Shown here piece after piece: positions 44,273-57,345 of a stretch of 64,000 bases of DNA. The position numbers and the translations under genes are program-made. The notes under the pieces were generated by a model that worked only from the letters and a program-made list of their open reading frames with translations, did not search any database and was not told the DNA's origin. Within the stretch, counting starts at the first letter, position 1, and each line of letters begins with the position of its first letter. The stretch is from Bettongia penicillata ogilbyi (taxonomy: Eukaryota; Chordata; Mammalia; Diprotodontia; Potoroidae): contig JAJHZJ010000419.1 of NCBI GenBank assembly GCA_023548195.1, positions 1,982,773 to 2,046,772 of the forward strand, read 5' to 3'.

Positions 44273-44449
44273 TCTTAGGTTTTTTTTTTCACTTCACTGC
44301 ATTAGTTCATTCAAGTCTTTCAGGTTTTGCTAAAACTACCTCTTTCATAATTATTTGTAGCACCATAATATTTCATTAAGGTCTTTTACCATAATTTATT
44401 TAGTCATTCTTCAATTGACGGGGAACTCTTTAGTTTCTACTTCCTGGGC
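44273..44449 (-). mobile_element. Old L1 3'UTR/ORF2 tail, piece 3 of 3
   Basis: 'cacttcactgcattagttca', 'gtctttcaggttttgctaaa' and 'tagtcattcttcaattgacg' are the reverse of the L1 ORF2 tail and proximal 3'UTR, continuing 42268-42363. Confidence 0.7.
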
Positions 44450-44660
44450 TAGTTCTAGCCCTTGGTAACCACTGTAGTAATTGAATGGGAAAGTGTGACA
44501 TGCATGGCAGCTCTGTCAAAGATGACCTAGGGTATGGAGAGACTTGAGAGAGATCAAATCAGAAACGGTTGCCTTTGGCTAGGAATCAAGTGATGACAGA
44601 CTGAACTGAGGTGGTGTCTGTGTGAGTATAGAGGAGGGGATGCAGATGAGCTACAAACAG
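44450..44660. repeat. Old interspersed repeat, copy of 34610-34800
   Basis: Shares 'ggtaaccactgtagtaattg' (compare 'ggcaaccactggagtaattg'), 'caaagatgacctagggtatg' and following sequence with the segment near 34610. Family not named. Confidence 0.65.
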
Positions 44661-46015
44661 AGCTGTTGCAAAATAGGTTTGTATGTATCAGTCTTTTCCT
44701 TTATCTTTGATCTCTTTGAGGCATAATCTTAGTCAAGGCATCACTTCATCAAACAGTATGCACAATTTAATGATTTTTTCGATATAGTTTCAAATGATCC
44801 ACAGCTCTGCCAATATTCTACTATTCCACCTATTTTGTGATACCCCCTGCAGTGTTTGTCATTTTCTTTTGACATTTGACATCTTAAAAGTCATCTTCAC
44901 ATCTCCTGCAAAACAAATAAAAAATGTTACTGCTTGAGTCCTTGGTTTTAAAATAAGCTTTTCCTCATGAATGTCTATGTGACCCTATAAATGCTATAAA
45001 AGCTATAAATGCTCTCCAAAGAATGTATGTAGAAATATACTATTAATTTTGTGTTAAAAATAGATGGCTTATTATAAGAATATTGCCCTCATTTCTTCAT
45101 AAATGACTTCTGTCACTATTTTTGTTGATCACTAACTTCTCTAGTCTTCAGTCTCTTTGTCAAATGAGTGGGATAGACTAAAGTCTATCTGTTTCTGAAG
45201 TCCCTTCTACCTCTAAAGTGTATCATCCCAGGAAAGGGCTATTCTGCCATTGTCCATTACTTATTAGTAATTATTAAGATTTGCTAGTTTCATCTTCTCT
45301 ACTCTGAATTAAAAGACATTATAAAGGACACGGAAAAGGAACTCATGGAAAACTTGTATTTCCTCTATGACACATTTATTTCTGTGCTGTGAAAAAAATT
45401 GAACTTAAAATCAATAGGAAGACCTGAATTTGAGTACTGGATCTACTGCTTTCTATCTGTGTAATATCTGTGCAAAATTAGCCTTTTTGCATGTGGAAAG
45501 TAATCTGACGAAGTAGCTCTTCTGGAAAAAGTACCAGCTATCCTCACCAACTGCCAATTGATTATCCTATGTAGGGCAAGTAGGTCAGTCTTGCTGAAGC
45601 AGCAAGGTACCGAAGGAGAGAAAAGTTGCATTTTCTGGGCATAACAAGCCACCACTACCACCTTGACCACCATCTCTCTTCAGACCTTGATTGAGATAGC
45701 CTGGGATCCTTGGAAATGGGAATGCTTCCATCCCAGTCCTCTTGGCCATCATCCTGGAATGTGAGGCCTATGACTCTGTAGTGTGGTAATATATCCTGCA
45801 TGTGTTCACAGCCACAGTTACTGAAGACAGAAAATGAGTACTTGCTACCAAAGTCCTTGACAGTATCAAATGATTCAATATTAGAAATGGATGCTTTTAT
45901 CAGTCAAAATGCCATTAAAGGTCAAATACTACCATCTTTTTTGACACTACAACCTAAGGACCACAGGATCTTTTCATTTGACTTGCAATAGAAAATTGCT
46001 CAAAATGTAGTTTTC
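44661..46015. other. Unassigned sequence, no gene
   Basis: Frames at 45443-45991 have no recognised domain. No repeat family recognised. Confidence 0.4.
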
Positions 46016-46017
46016 CC

Positions 46018-46138
46018 CCATTAAAATGTGAGCTCCTGGAGAGCTAGAATTGTATTACTTTCACATTTATATCTCTAGTGTTTAGCATAATAGTTGGCAT
46101 ATAGAAAACAATAAATGCTTTATTCACTCATTCATTCA
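46018..46138 (+). mobile_element. L2 3' terminus
   Basis: 'gtgagctcctggagagctag', 'ctctagtgtttagcataata' and 'caataaatgctttattcact' match the L2 3' end. Confidence 0.7.
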
Positions 46139-46169
46139 TTTATACAAAAATTATTTCTAGCAGCTGTTC

Positions 46170-46645
46170 TATCTTATTGAGTCTTCACAATTCTTTGAGG
46201 TAAGTTGTACAAGTACCTAATTCAAGAGGTTATTGTGTATAAACTATTTATGATTTGTAAAATGCTATGTAAATGGGAACCATTATTATGTGCCCACCTA
46301 TTATTTATCTCTTCTTTACAAGTAAAAATATTGGAGCTTAGAGAAATTAAATGAAGATCTCACAACCTGGGGGAGCCTACATTCAAGCCCAAGCCTTCTT
46401 ATCCTCAATCAGCCTTCTTCCCATTATATTACAGCTGTTTTGGCCTTTTTCACCAATAACAATATTGTGTCCTAATAACAATATTGTGAAGTAGGTGAAA
46501 CAAGTTCCTTATATATTTTTAAGATGAGGAAAATTAGACTCAGAACATTAAGGGATGTATCAACATTCACACAATCTTTAAAGTGGTGTAGCAAGGACTA
46601 AAACCCAGGACCTTTTGACTTTAGGTGAGACTAATGTAGGTGAAA
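46170..46645 (-). mobile_element. Two MIR fragments
   Basis: First 46170-46435 ('aaatgctatgtaaatgggaa', 'ttacaagtaaaaatattgga', 'ttcaagcccaagccttctta'), second 46480-46640 ('tttttaagatgaggaaaatt', 'ctaaaacccaggaccttttg'). Both are read from the MIR 3' side. Confidence 0.6.
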
Positions 46646-47910
46646 GCATGAACAAATAATAAAACAGAAGTATTATCTAAATGTAAGCCATTATTATTAT
46701 CCTAGGGGAAAAGGATGGTATAAATAGAGGGTCTCTCAAAATGTCATTTGAGTCATCTAGGGAGGATTCTTAAGGATTCCTTTTATTAGAGGTATTGGTC
46801 AAGGAAAACATTTCTTTTTGGTGAGGAAAAGTGTTCTACTATGAGGATTATGCCTTGGGAATTGTTTATAATCTCTTGGTGTCTTGGAGGAAAATACCTT
46901 AGAGGAGATATCTTTTAGCAGACAGAATATTCCAGAAAGAAGACTCTCACAGAGAAGATTGGGGTTTTGTCTCTTCTTATTATTTTTATCAATGTCTTTA
47001 TTTAGTATTTGTTGCAAAAGAATAGTCCTAATAATTATATACAACTAAGGAATATTCTCCTCTCCCCTCCTTCTTTTCTTTTGTTCTTAATTTCTTTTCT
47101 TTCGTAGCCCTCTACCAAAATAGTAGGTTCTCAGGAAGAGCAAGGCAAAGAATCTATTTACATCTGTACGTTATTCGATGAAAACACTCTATTGCAATTT
47201 TGTAGGAAAAAAATGCAACTCTAAGCATCATACATGGTTTCTGAAGAAAACCATTGTACACTGGTCTAAAGAAATTGTTTTCCTTTCTATAACTCCAACC
47301 ACAATGGTGACTCTACAATAATATATTTTCTGCATGCACTATACTTCATTCTTGATAGATTCTGTCCAAACATTTAAGGTACATCATGCAATAATCATCA
47401 GCACAAATAAATCATCCTTAAATTCAATGTATTCAATGATCATGGGCAACTGCAAACCTTCCACTTATACTTTTCTTTCTTCAAATCACCAGATCCTAAC
47501 AGCTACCTAGATTTTGTACCTCATCACCTATTAGACTTTAGCTATCATGTCTTATCTCAACTTTGCAGCTATCTCGAACTTCAGTAGGGATTTAATTTAT
47601 GTTTGTAGAGCGAATGATTGTTTTAAGTATTTCTTCACTGTGGCAAAGAATCTCTTATTCACTCCCCCCATCTTGATTCCATTTAGCACTTTTCACTTCT
47701 TCCTCATTCTTATGATTCATCATGATAAATGTAATTCTGAATTTTCAAAGGTTGTTTCAACAGTGCCAACTTTCTTTGTTCCCTACTAACCAATAAAGAT
47801 TTTGAATGGGGCCCTGATGACCAAGGACCGCTCTAAGGTCAAAGAGATTTATTGTCATGTATCTTGTCACCAAATTAAAGGTTTCCCCAACAAATATCTT
47901 TTGGCCATAG
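46646..47910. other. Unassigned sequence, no gene
   Basis: Short frames at 46799-47044 and 47547-47789 show no domain or conservation clue. Confidence 0.4.
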
Positions 47911-47911
47911 T

Positions 47912-48190
47912 AACTTGAAGAGAGGGGCACCTAGGTGGCACAGTAGATAGAGTACCAAACCTAGAGTCAGGAAGATTCATCTTTCTAGGTTCAAATCTAG
48001 TTTCAGACACTTACAAGCTATGTGACCCTGAGCAAGTCACTTAACTCCATTTGCCTCGGTTTCCTCATCTGTTACATGAGCTAACAAAGGAAATAGCAAA
48101 CTACTCCAGTATCTTTGTATCCCCCTGAAAGAAACCCAAATGGGGTCATGACGAATCAGACACAACTGAAACAACTGAACAGCCATAGCA
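47912..48190 (+). mobile_element. Marsupial tRNA-derived SINE with RTE-like tail, complete
   Basis: Head 'ggggcacctaggtggcacag', B-box region 'aggttcaaatctagtttcag', 'gtgaccctgagcaagtcact', then a tail 'aaatagcaaactactccagt' and 'acacaactgaaacaactgaa', the RTE-like 3' end. Flanks 'ggccatagtaacttgaagag' and 'agccatag...aacttgcagag' may be a diverged target-site duplication. Confidence 0.85.
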
Positions 48191-48269
48191 AAAAACTTGC
48201 AGAGCGGCGACCATTTATTTCATGGGAAGTCTGAAACCAGTATAGAAAAAAATGTGAATCTCAATGATG

Positions 48270-48297
48270 AAATGCTGTGTATGTGTGTGTGTGTGAA

Positions 48298-48345
<48 letters not shown>

Positions 48346-48352
48346 TATATGT
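48270..48352. repeat. (TG)n-(AT)n microsatellite
   Basis: (GT)n followed by about 20 AT/TA units. Confidence 0.92.
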
Positions 48353-49939
48353 AGATATCATTGATTAGCTTTTATTCGTTTTCATAAAATTTTCCATTCT
48401 CAACAAATTTAACAGATCAATAAACACTGTTTTTTTGAATAAAATGGACATGATTAATATTTTCAATGCAATATTGATTGATTGGAAATTCTGTGAGGTG
48501 AGAGATCTTGACATCTAAACTTTCTATCTTTTCTAAAGCCTGACACAGAACTTTTGCACACAATATATATTTAATAAATATTTTTGAACTTGAATTTGCA
48601 TTTACCACACAATAAGCCTGACACCATTTTAAAGAAATGTTATTAAATTAAATAAAATAATTAATTAATGAAATATTTATAATTCAATTAGCATAGTGCC
48701 TGAGACATATTATGCACTTAATGATTATTTCCCTTCTTCTTAAAGAAAATGAAGCTCATGCCAAACTATTCAGAACCATTCTCTTTTCTCTCTGGGGCTT
48801 ATAAGCACAGAGCTACTAGCTGTTCCATTGATCCTTAATGGATTATTAGCTGTTGTTATCATTAAGTTGACCCTACCTTTTTGGTGGTGGTGTTCATTAG
48901 CCCAATCCCTGTGGAAAAGGAATGTATTTGTTTGCATTACTTGGCTTTTGATGTAGGGACAAGAAACTCAAGTTGAGGAGGTTTTTAAAGTAGCAATCTT
49001 CAGAATAGCTAGTGAGAGAGTTGAAGCCCTAAAGTGGTGACATGAAGCTTTGTGATCATTATTGGGAGATGAGGTCAATAGTTTAAATAGCATCCATGCT
49101 ACACACTGTTTCAAAAGAAAGATGAGAGAAGTTCTGATGAAAGGTTTGAAGTAGCAATAGTCTTTTACAGTGACCAGGTGCCATTTGAAAGATTGGAGCA
49201 CATGACAGAGGAATGACAGAGCAAATCAGTTTAACTTCAGTGTTGAAGTCTTAAACTCAGATTTTTTTGTACTTCCCCATTTATTTCACTTGACCCATAG
49301 CAAAGTCAAAAAAGTCTAAAACTTGAGGACTCAAAGTTTAATTTTAAGTTTGGTTATGATGATGTATCAATGGAACCTTATGATATTGAATGGTTCTATA
49401 GTGCTTTTTAAAAAGTGCTTATTAAAACAAGTCTCTTGAATATTTCTTCACCATATCTATGAATTTTTTTAAACTCCCATCAGTGGCCCATTAATATTAT
49501 TCCAGGCCTCCTCTCTCCACCTCTTAACTAAAGTTAAATATAATTTGGAGTATAGATCAATTGTAAAGCATCATTTCACAAATACAACCTGAAGTAGAAA
49601 TTGTCCCTGATTCTTTCAATCTCTGCATTTATCATTAAATCCCATTGTTTTCACATAACAACTATGTAGCTTGAAGGAAGTCACTTATGCTCTCAGTCTC
49701 AGTTTTGATGTTTGTAAAATGAGGGATTGGATTAGATGTTCTCCTTTCCAGCTTTAGCTCATCATTTATTCTTTGTTACTTGTGCTAACTTGAGCCTGAA
49801 AAATCAACACCTAGAAAACCAAGGTCCTGCACCAGCCATCACCATACTAATCCATACATGGAACCACTAGTGAAAGTAAATGAAGAAATTTTCAGTGCTA
49901 TGCATAAATAAGTTCACTTAACTCTTTAAAAAAACTTTT
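48353..49939. other. Unassigned sequence; short L2-like tail
   Basis: 'aaagcctgacacagaactt' and 'taataaatatttttgaa' near 48535-48595 resemble an L2 terminus. The frame at 48968-49201 has no domain. Confidence 0.4.
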
Positions 49940-51535
49940 AAGCAGGGAAATTCATAGAAAGTGAGATAATATCAATACTAAACATGTATGCAACAAACAA
50001 CATAGCAACCAAATTCTTAAAGGAAAAGGTAAATAAGTTGTAGGAGGAAATAGATAATGAAATATTAGTGGGGGACCATAAATTTCTCCTCTCAGAGTCA
50101 GATAAATCTAATCACAAAAATAAATATGATAGCAGTTAATGAGATGGATAGCATTTTAGAAAAGTTAGATATAATAGACCTCTGAAGAAAATTGAATGGG
50201 AATAGAAAGGAATATATGTTTTTCTCAGCTGTATATGTTCACAAAAATTGACCATTTATTATGGAATAAAAACTTCACAAAAAAATAAAGATTAATAGAA
50301 ATATTAAATACACCCAGAAGCAGAACTAAATTGGCAGAGTAGAGAAGCAATCAATACCAGATGGATTCACGGGTGAATTCTACCAAATATTTAAAGAATA
50401 ATTAATTCAAATACTATAAAAGTAGTTGCAACAAGAGACAAAGAGTGAGTTCTAGAAAGTTATATTTATGACACAAATAATGATGCTGTTACCTAAATCA
50501 GGGAAACAAAAACAGGGAAAAAAACTATAGGCCAATTTTCCTAATGAAAGTTGATGTAAAATTTTTAAATAAAATACTGGCAATGAAATTACAACCATAA
50601 ATCACAAAGATCATACATGGTGACAAGATATGATTTATACCAGCAATGCAGAGTTGGTTCAATATTAAGAAAACTAATAGCTTAAAATTAACAACACTGA
50701 AGTGCCTCCTTATAACTATCACATTGGCTAATATGAGAGAAAAGAAAAATGACAAATGGTGGTAGAGACGTGGAAAAATTGGGACCCTAATGTACACTTG
50801 ATGGAGTTGTGAACTGATCTAACAACTCTGGAGAACAAGTTGGAACTAGACGCAAAGGGTTATAAAACTATGTATACACTCACCCTAGGAATACCACTAC
50901 TATGTCCATATCTTGAAGAGATCAAAGAAAAAGGAAAAGGACCTATAAATAAAACCATTTTTAGTGACTCTTTTTGTGGTAGCAAAGAATTGAAAATTGA
51001 GGGCTTACCCATTATTTGGGGGATGGCTGAACAAGTTGCAGTATATGATTGTAATGGAATGTTATTGTGTTAAAAGAAATGATTAGCAGGATGCTAAAAA
51101 TCCTGGAAATACTTACATAAACTCATTCAAAGTGAAAAGAGCAAAACCAGGAGGACATTGTTTATAATAATCGCAATGATGTATGATGATCAACTGTGAA
51201 ATAATTAGCTACTCAAATCAATAGATGAATCTAGGACAATTCTAAAGACCCAGGATGAAAAATATTATTCACTTCCAGAGACGGAACTGATGAATCTGAG
51301 AGCGGATGGATGCATTCTTTTTTTCTACTTTGTTTCTTGGTTTTTCTTATTTGTTTTTTCCACATGGTTAGTCTGGAAATATGACTTGCATGACTTCATA
51401 TGTATAATTGATACAATATTTCATGCTTTTTCATTGCCTGGGGGAGGAACAAGAAGGAGAGAGAAAATTTGAAACGCAGAATTTTAGGAAAATGAATATC
51501 AAAAGCAAACAAATTTTAAAAATTAAAAAAATGCT
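49940..51535 (+). mobile_element. L1 with internally deleted ORF2
   Basis: Starts in the endonuclease (sequence parallel to 61225-61500), then the linker 'ccagatggattcacgggtga' and the RT fingers RPIFLMKVDVKFLNKILAMK and FIPAMQSWFNIKKTNSLK (50540-50690). At about 50695 it jumps to the C-terminal region (GLPIIWGMAEQVAVYDCNGM at about 51000) and 3'UTR, ending 'gaaacgcagaattttaggaa' plus A-rich tail near 51530. The catalytic RT palm and thumb are absent. Confidence 0.8.
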
Positions 51536-54160
51536 CAGGAATGGTGATAAAATATATGTGATCGCAAAGGAATCTGTGACATTGGATGCATGTGCTATGA
51601 CATTTATGACAAAGTAAAGTCTTGAGACTGAGGAATAAACAGTGTTATCATTATTGTGATATCATCAATTTAGAAAATAAAGTGTCTTACATATGGAAAA
51701 AAAAAAGCAGAAAAACAGACTTTGTATACCATTCCTCATTCTAAAAAAAACATTGAGATTTACCATAAAAAACCCTCTTCCACCCAGATCCCTATCTGTC
51801 CCCAAATGACCATCAATAACAGAGGTATTTTCTATATTATATGAAATATGTATGGATAAACATATATATAGGTGATGAATATAGGTATGCATTGGCATAT
51901 ATAAAACATATAATATCCCCCAAATCTTAATACAGCCAAGGTTTAATAACTTTAGATGTATAAATGCTACAAACTTACAAAAAGATCATCTTTTCCTGTA
52001 GTCAAGGTCTAGTGCTAAACTGAGGAGGACTGGTCCCAATTTGTTATGCAATTGGCATCTACTGCTTAATGAATCAATATGTTTAGGAAATCCTTTGAAA
52101 GTTTCATTATTAAAATCACTTTTATACTTATTTTGTAAATTTTGAATAATACATTATAATTTTTAAAAAGTCAAGGAACAATGTCCTTGCATTTTGTTTT
52201 GTGACATTTCTGAACATTTCTGGATTCTGGACTTTTTCAGACTGATAAACTGATGCGTGAGGTTCTTTTTCTTGACCACTTTGGTCATCTGATCTATCTT
52301 TACTAGACTTTTTCTTGTGAGGTCCCATAAAAAGTGCCCTGTGTGCATCAGGATCTCATTCTTTGCATGGTCTTAAGAATAGGATTACAAATGCAGTCCT
52401 TCAGGTACTGAGCAGTGACTGGTGAAAGGTTTTACAAAGTTCAAAAACAGATTAGAGCTATGTATAGAGCATAAGATGGTGCATGTTAATAAGAACTATA
52501 TAACTATTTTTTAAATGTGAAATAATTGGTCTTTTAAATTTGTTTTGTTTTATGTTTGTAATATTCATATTTCTGAAGTTATTAATATTTAAAATTGTAC
52601 TGACTTTGGGAATCGCATACACATCTCTTGAATAAGCCAGCAAACACTAAAAATCTCTAATTATGAAACATATTGAGTGAAAACAAGTAAGAACAATATT
52701 GTATTCATCAGTATATTGTACAGAAGACACAAGTCCGTCCATCACTCAGGACTTCATTACTCAGGTTTCTGTAGCACTAGATGATTGTATAAAAAGAGAA
52801 ACCAGAAAGTGGGAAAGGTGAGTATTGAGGTGAAGAGGTCTTCTGGAGCCTGGGAGAGTCATATGAGGAAGCATTTATGGCAGTGTCCAAGAAATAGCAG
52901 TGCCCTAAAATGTCTGCTTGTCAATTGCTGAGAATAAGCAGAATAAAATGAAAGACAATCTCATGCTATTACTGAGCTGACTATTTGCTGGGAATAACCT
53001 AAAAGGAAACAAAGCATGACTGAATCTTTCCCATTCCACCAAGCCACGAGTGGCAGTTTCTCTTTCCCCCAAAGAGTCTTTCTTGGAATGGTGTCCCTGG
53101 GTTTTCCCCAAACATTTTCTTAGGGAGGATACCTTCATCTCCTGATTATGTGCATATGGAGAGTGCTTGAAGGGTTTTTTTTTCTATTCTTTGCTATCTT
53201 TTGAAAATTCTAGTCAAGGGATTATTTTTAAAGTTAAAGGTCTGTTCAGGTTTGATAATCTGCTACAAATGAAATTCATAGAATTTTCTAGGTTCTACGT
53301 TGATTTGGAATGGGGGCTTGAGCTAACTGAAGTGTACTTATTTCCAGAGTATGCCACACTGAATCCAGTAATCCATGAGAACTGCAGGGTGGAGAGGAAA
53401 GTAGGTTACATAATGTTCCCTTAAATTTGACTTATTAATACCTAGAAGCATTACTCATCTTCAAAATCACAATTTACTTGTGGAATTCAGGGAAAACACA
53501 GCAACAGAAAGTCCTGCCTAGTGATAGGGGCAATCCTTGGCAAGATTGAGTTTTTCTTTGTGTTCCTTCTACCTCCTCTTTAGTATTATATCTTCTCCCA
53601 AGGAACAGTTGTTTTCTTATATACCCAAGGTTCTATTCATGTCTTTCCTTCTAGCAGCCTCCTATGCCCTGAACCATTTTTTGCACTCACCTTCACCTTC
53701 ACCACTTAAAAATTCCACTGGTCTCTATCTATATGTCACTTGGAAAAGATCTATTCAACCAAATCACACAAGGGCATTACTATTTAAAATCGTAGTGTAT
53801 GAGCCTTAACCCAGAGGACTAAATCTCTAACAATAGGTCTGTCAGGAACCAGAGACTAGGTGGTGAAGGTCATCATTCCAGGTTCATGACCTTACTGTCC
53901 TAGTGTGAGACTGTCCTGTTGAGTTTAAAGGCAGCAGAGAGCCTATAAATTGACAGTGACATAGCATAGTGCCACAAACATCAAAAATGGTGGTTAAAAT
54001 CTCTGATCATATCATGCTTTGTGACCCTAATTCCATTTTTTTCTTAAGGTCTATGATTGCAATTGCATGTTTTTTGCATGGTGTGATGTTTTCTAAGAAA
54101 CCGAATATCACAATATAGCAGAACTGACTGTAGAGAAAATAAAATACACATATTTACCAA
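51536..54160. other. Unassigned sequence, no gene
   Basis: Frames such as 52128-52328 (minus; a Lys/Ser-rich peptide), 53167-53424 and 53537-53809 were inspected and carry no recognisable domain. No repeat family named. Confidence 0.4.
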
Positions 54161-54164
54161 TGTA

Positions 54165-54398
54165 AAAGGGGCCAAGTGGATAGAATATGACCTTTAAGCC
54201 AGGAAACTGAGCTTTAAATTCTGCCTGTGATAGCTACTGGCTACATGAATTTAGGCAAATGACTTAACCTCTCAGTGCTCTAGGAAACTCTCAAAGATGA
54301 CAAATTACAGAGTTGGCTCTGAATTTCATTGATGAAGGGATTGTCTCTCCTGGGAGTTTTCTATATCAATTAAATCACAAGACCAGTCTGCTGCCCCA
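54165..54398 (+). mobile_element. Marsupial tRNA-derived SINE, variant tail
   Basis: 'ggggccaagtggatagaata' head, 'gagctttaaattctgcctgt', 'tttaggcaaatgacttaacc', then a tail 'aaattacagagttggctctg' and 'cctgggagttttctatatca' seen on another class of marsupial SINEs. Confidence 0.7.
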
Positions 54399-54665
54399 TT
54401 TCCTATACAAATAAATACAAAGTAATTTTGGTAAAGGTAATTGCTTGGAATGGGGAGGTGGCTAAGAAAAAGCCTATATTTGAAAAAATGTTGTGTTTGA
54501 GTTTGGAAGGAAGGGAGAGATTCTAAGAACTGTTGGTGATAAAGTAGAGCTTTCCAGCCTATGCAAAGCCACAAAAGTGGGATATGGAATAAATGCATTG
54601 CCTAAGAGAGAAATCATATTCAAGCTCAATACCAGGGACTAGTGTGATTTGTGACATATCTTTTC
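54399..54665. other. Unassigned sequence
   Basis: Nothing recognised. Confidence 0.45.
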
Positions 54666-54667
54666 TT

Positions 54668-54960
54668 TTCATATATTCAATTAATCAATAAATACACATT
54701 TATTAAGTGCCTAGTGTGTACCAGTTGTGGTGCCAAGTGCTAGGGATAGAAAAAGAGGCAAAATATAGTCTCTGATCTCAAGGAACATACAATCTAATGG
54801 ATATAATGCCATAACAGTTGATAATATCTCACATTTATCACTTTAAAGCTTGCAAAATATCTTCTTCACAAGGGCCTTATGGAGTAGATATGCAAACAGT
54901 ATTATGATATTTCTACATATTAGAAGTCAAAACTTAGACAGATTCCTGAAAATTTAACAA
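54668..54960 (-). mobile_element. MIR3-like SINE followed by MIR fragment
   Basis: 'acacatttattaagtgccta', 'ggtgccaagtgctagggata' and 'ctgatctcaaggaacataca' (54680-54800), then 'aaagcttgcaaaatatcttc' (54840-54960). Confidence 0.65.
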
Positions 54961-55234
54961 TCAACCATTGTCAGCCAGTTTGATCTGGCCCCAGCACTCC
55001 CCTATATCCAGGACTCAAACAATTCTTATTGCCCTAAGACCAGTGCTTTTTATACTACAGCACACTACCTCTCACAGAGATGAGAATATTTCATCCATAG
55101 CATTATTCATTCAGTGTAGAAACCTTGCAGCCTATTTTTCATCAGCCATCTCTCAATCAAACAGCAATAACTTATCTTTTGTTCTGGGAAAACTAGTGCT
55201 ATCAAAAGCCCAGAGTTATGCTTCAATTGTAACC

Positions 55235-55545
55235 TTGAATCAGCAAATCAGTAAGCATCTATTGAGCACATTCCTCAGCTTCATGAAAGGTTGTTCTGTA
55301 GGATGGGTAGGTAAAAAGAGCTAGGAGACATAGCTCCACCCTCAAGGAATTTAGTTAAGGAGAAAAATATTGATGCATATGAAACGTCTAAGGAATGATA
55401 CAAAACAATCTTAATTTAAGTGCTAAATTGTATGATGGGAACTCTTTGTATAAACTCCTCGAAGGGCAGAAGCCATATTTCTTTTCTTCTTTTTATTCTC
55501 ATTGTCTAGCATAGTGGATCGAATATGATGACTGCTTAATGTTGG
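55235..55545. mobile_element. MIR3-like SINE (minus) and L2 tail (plus)
   Basis: 'atcagtaagcatctattgag' and 'ccaccctcaaggaatttagt' (55243-55370, minus orientation), then 'aactcctcgaagggcagaag' and 'ctcattgtctagcatagtgg' (55452-55540, L2 3' end, plus orientation). Confidence 0.55.
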
Positions 55546-56435
55546 CAACCTAATTGAAGGATGAGATACATATCAGCACTTTGTAACTGAAAGAAGTGGT
55601 ATTTGAGATGATCCCTGAAAAACAGAGTGGTATTCTCTCCAAAGGGAGAAAAAATGATTGAAGCAGCCATGAACATAGAGTATTCATTGGACAGTGAAAC
55701 AACAGGTCTGAGTACTTTGGAGGCTACTGGATATAGGTAAATGAAGTAAGTTTGTTGTATATTCAATACTTATATATTGTGTTGCTGCTGATTTGGTCAA
55801 TGGGGGACAAACATCAGTCTTTGCTTCATAAGTCCTCCAATCCTTCCTTGATTAATTCAAGTCCATTAGTGGGGTTTCATTCCTGACTGTGATTTCCCTA
55901 AATATTCCCTAAGTATGTTATGAATAGGATCAGAATATGGGGAAGACACAATGTTTGGAAGGACTAATTGACTCTTGCCTTTGTCTCCAGGATGACTGTA
56001 CACGTATTCATCCATGAAAACTATTAAAGCCATGTGACACTAAACCTTGACCTGCAACTAAGCCAAAACTAACCTGAAGAAACAGGCAGAACAGAACCTG
56101 AGAGAAGGTCATGGAGTAAACCTTGTTGAGAACTTTCTCAAAAACCTTGTCTTAAATGTAAGAATATTCACCTTAAAATGCCATCCTTGTTGCATTGTGT
56201 CCTTTTTGTCATTTTCAACATTAAATGAGCAGATATATATGAAATAGATAGGCTATCGTAAGACCAAATTATTGATAGATCCTAAGTTATTATGAAAGTG
56301 ATTGTTATTCCTGAGTTACCTGAATACATGTAATCAATTGGTCAGAGGTAAGAGCAGAATTTAAAATAAATAAGAATAGTAAAAATGGCATATGATGAAT
56401 AATATTTGACCCTGAACAATTTAAACAAGTTATTC
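55546..56435. other. Unassigned sequence
   Basis: Nothing recognised. It may contain the decayed 5' part of the RTE element that follows. Confidence 0.4.
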
Positions 56436-57303
56436 AAAAGTTTTAATGGGAAATGGACAAAAGAAATGATATCAACATTGACTATTAATTTAATGCAGAA
56501 GTTATATCAATGTAAATGAAATACCTACCTCAAAGAGATAAAAGCTTTAATCAGTAAATATTTGACTTACTTGACAAATAGAGAGAGACCTGTGAAAGAA
56601 AGCACCACTAGGACAGAACATAAATTGAAGTCTAATTTCATAGACCAGAGATTATTAGCATAATCTGACTAAATAAAGCTTGGTAAAATATCTAATTAAG
56701 TGAAGTTATCCTGAGGACATTCAAGGATAAATAGGAAAAAAGATCACCAACAAAAGAAAAATGGAAACGAACTACAAATCTTATTATAGTAAATTCTTTT
56801 CCTCACTAGAGATAGTGGAACTACCCCACTTGGATCCGAATAATATAGACTCTGATTACAGAAAAAGTAGAAATGTGGCTAAGGAGAAAAAAGGATGGGT
56901 AAAAACACCTAGACTGGGTCAAGAGCATATAGAAGAGATATGTGTCAAAGGCAATCAAAGTGGGAAGGCACTGAGGGGATGATTTGCAAGGTATCTTAAA
57001 GGGAAAAATACAGGAAAAATTTTAAAAATTATATTAGTTCTCAAAAATAACAAGATGACGAAAGCAACATCAATGACGATAGAACTCTATGTTTATTCTA
57101 CTATGCAGAATCCATATTGGGATCATCTACCCATGGATTGAGGACATTCCTTATCTGGATATTATTAAAGAAGAAAAAGGTTTTCACAAATTATATTCAA
57201 CAATGTACTACATATTTACTATCTCATGATTGCTCAGAAGATGCAGAAAATAAAAGACATATGCATTTATTGCATTTTAATTATTACTTATCTATTAACA
57301 TTT

Positions 57304-57345
57304 ATATAGGGTATCACAAAAGTCCTAGTGCAGTTTTAAGCTTTT
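57304..57345. mobile_element. Possible mariner-like MITE end
   Basis: 'gggtatcacaaaagtcctag' followed by 'tgcagttttaagctttt' resembles one terminal repeat of mariner-derived MITEs (GGGTGTCCCAAAAGTCTTAG). The opposite end is not seen. Confidence 0.3.

Noticed and set aside
45443..45991. Two frames of 76 and 63 codons in otherwise unassigned DNA
   Set aside because: Opposite strands, no domain and no repeat or gene context.
52128..52348. Lys/Ser-rich minus-strand frames as a possible fossil exon
   Set aside because: No recognisable domain, no splice signals I could support, and two overlapping frames compete; left as unassigned.
52785..52800. 'gtataaaaag' as a TATA box
   Set aside because: No downstream gene or coding frame; such strings are expected by chance in AT-rich DNA.
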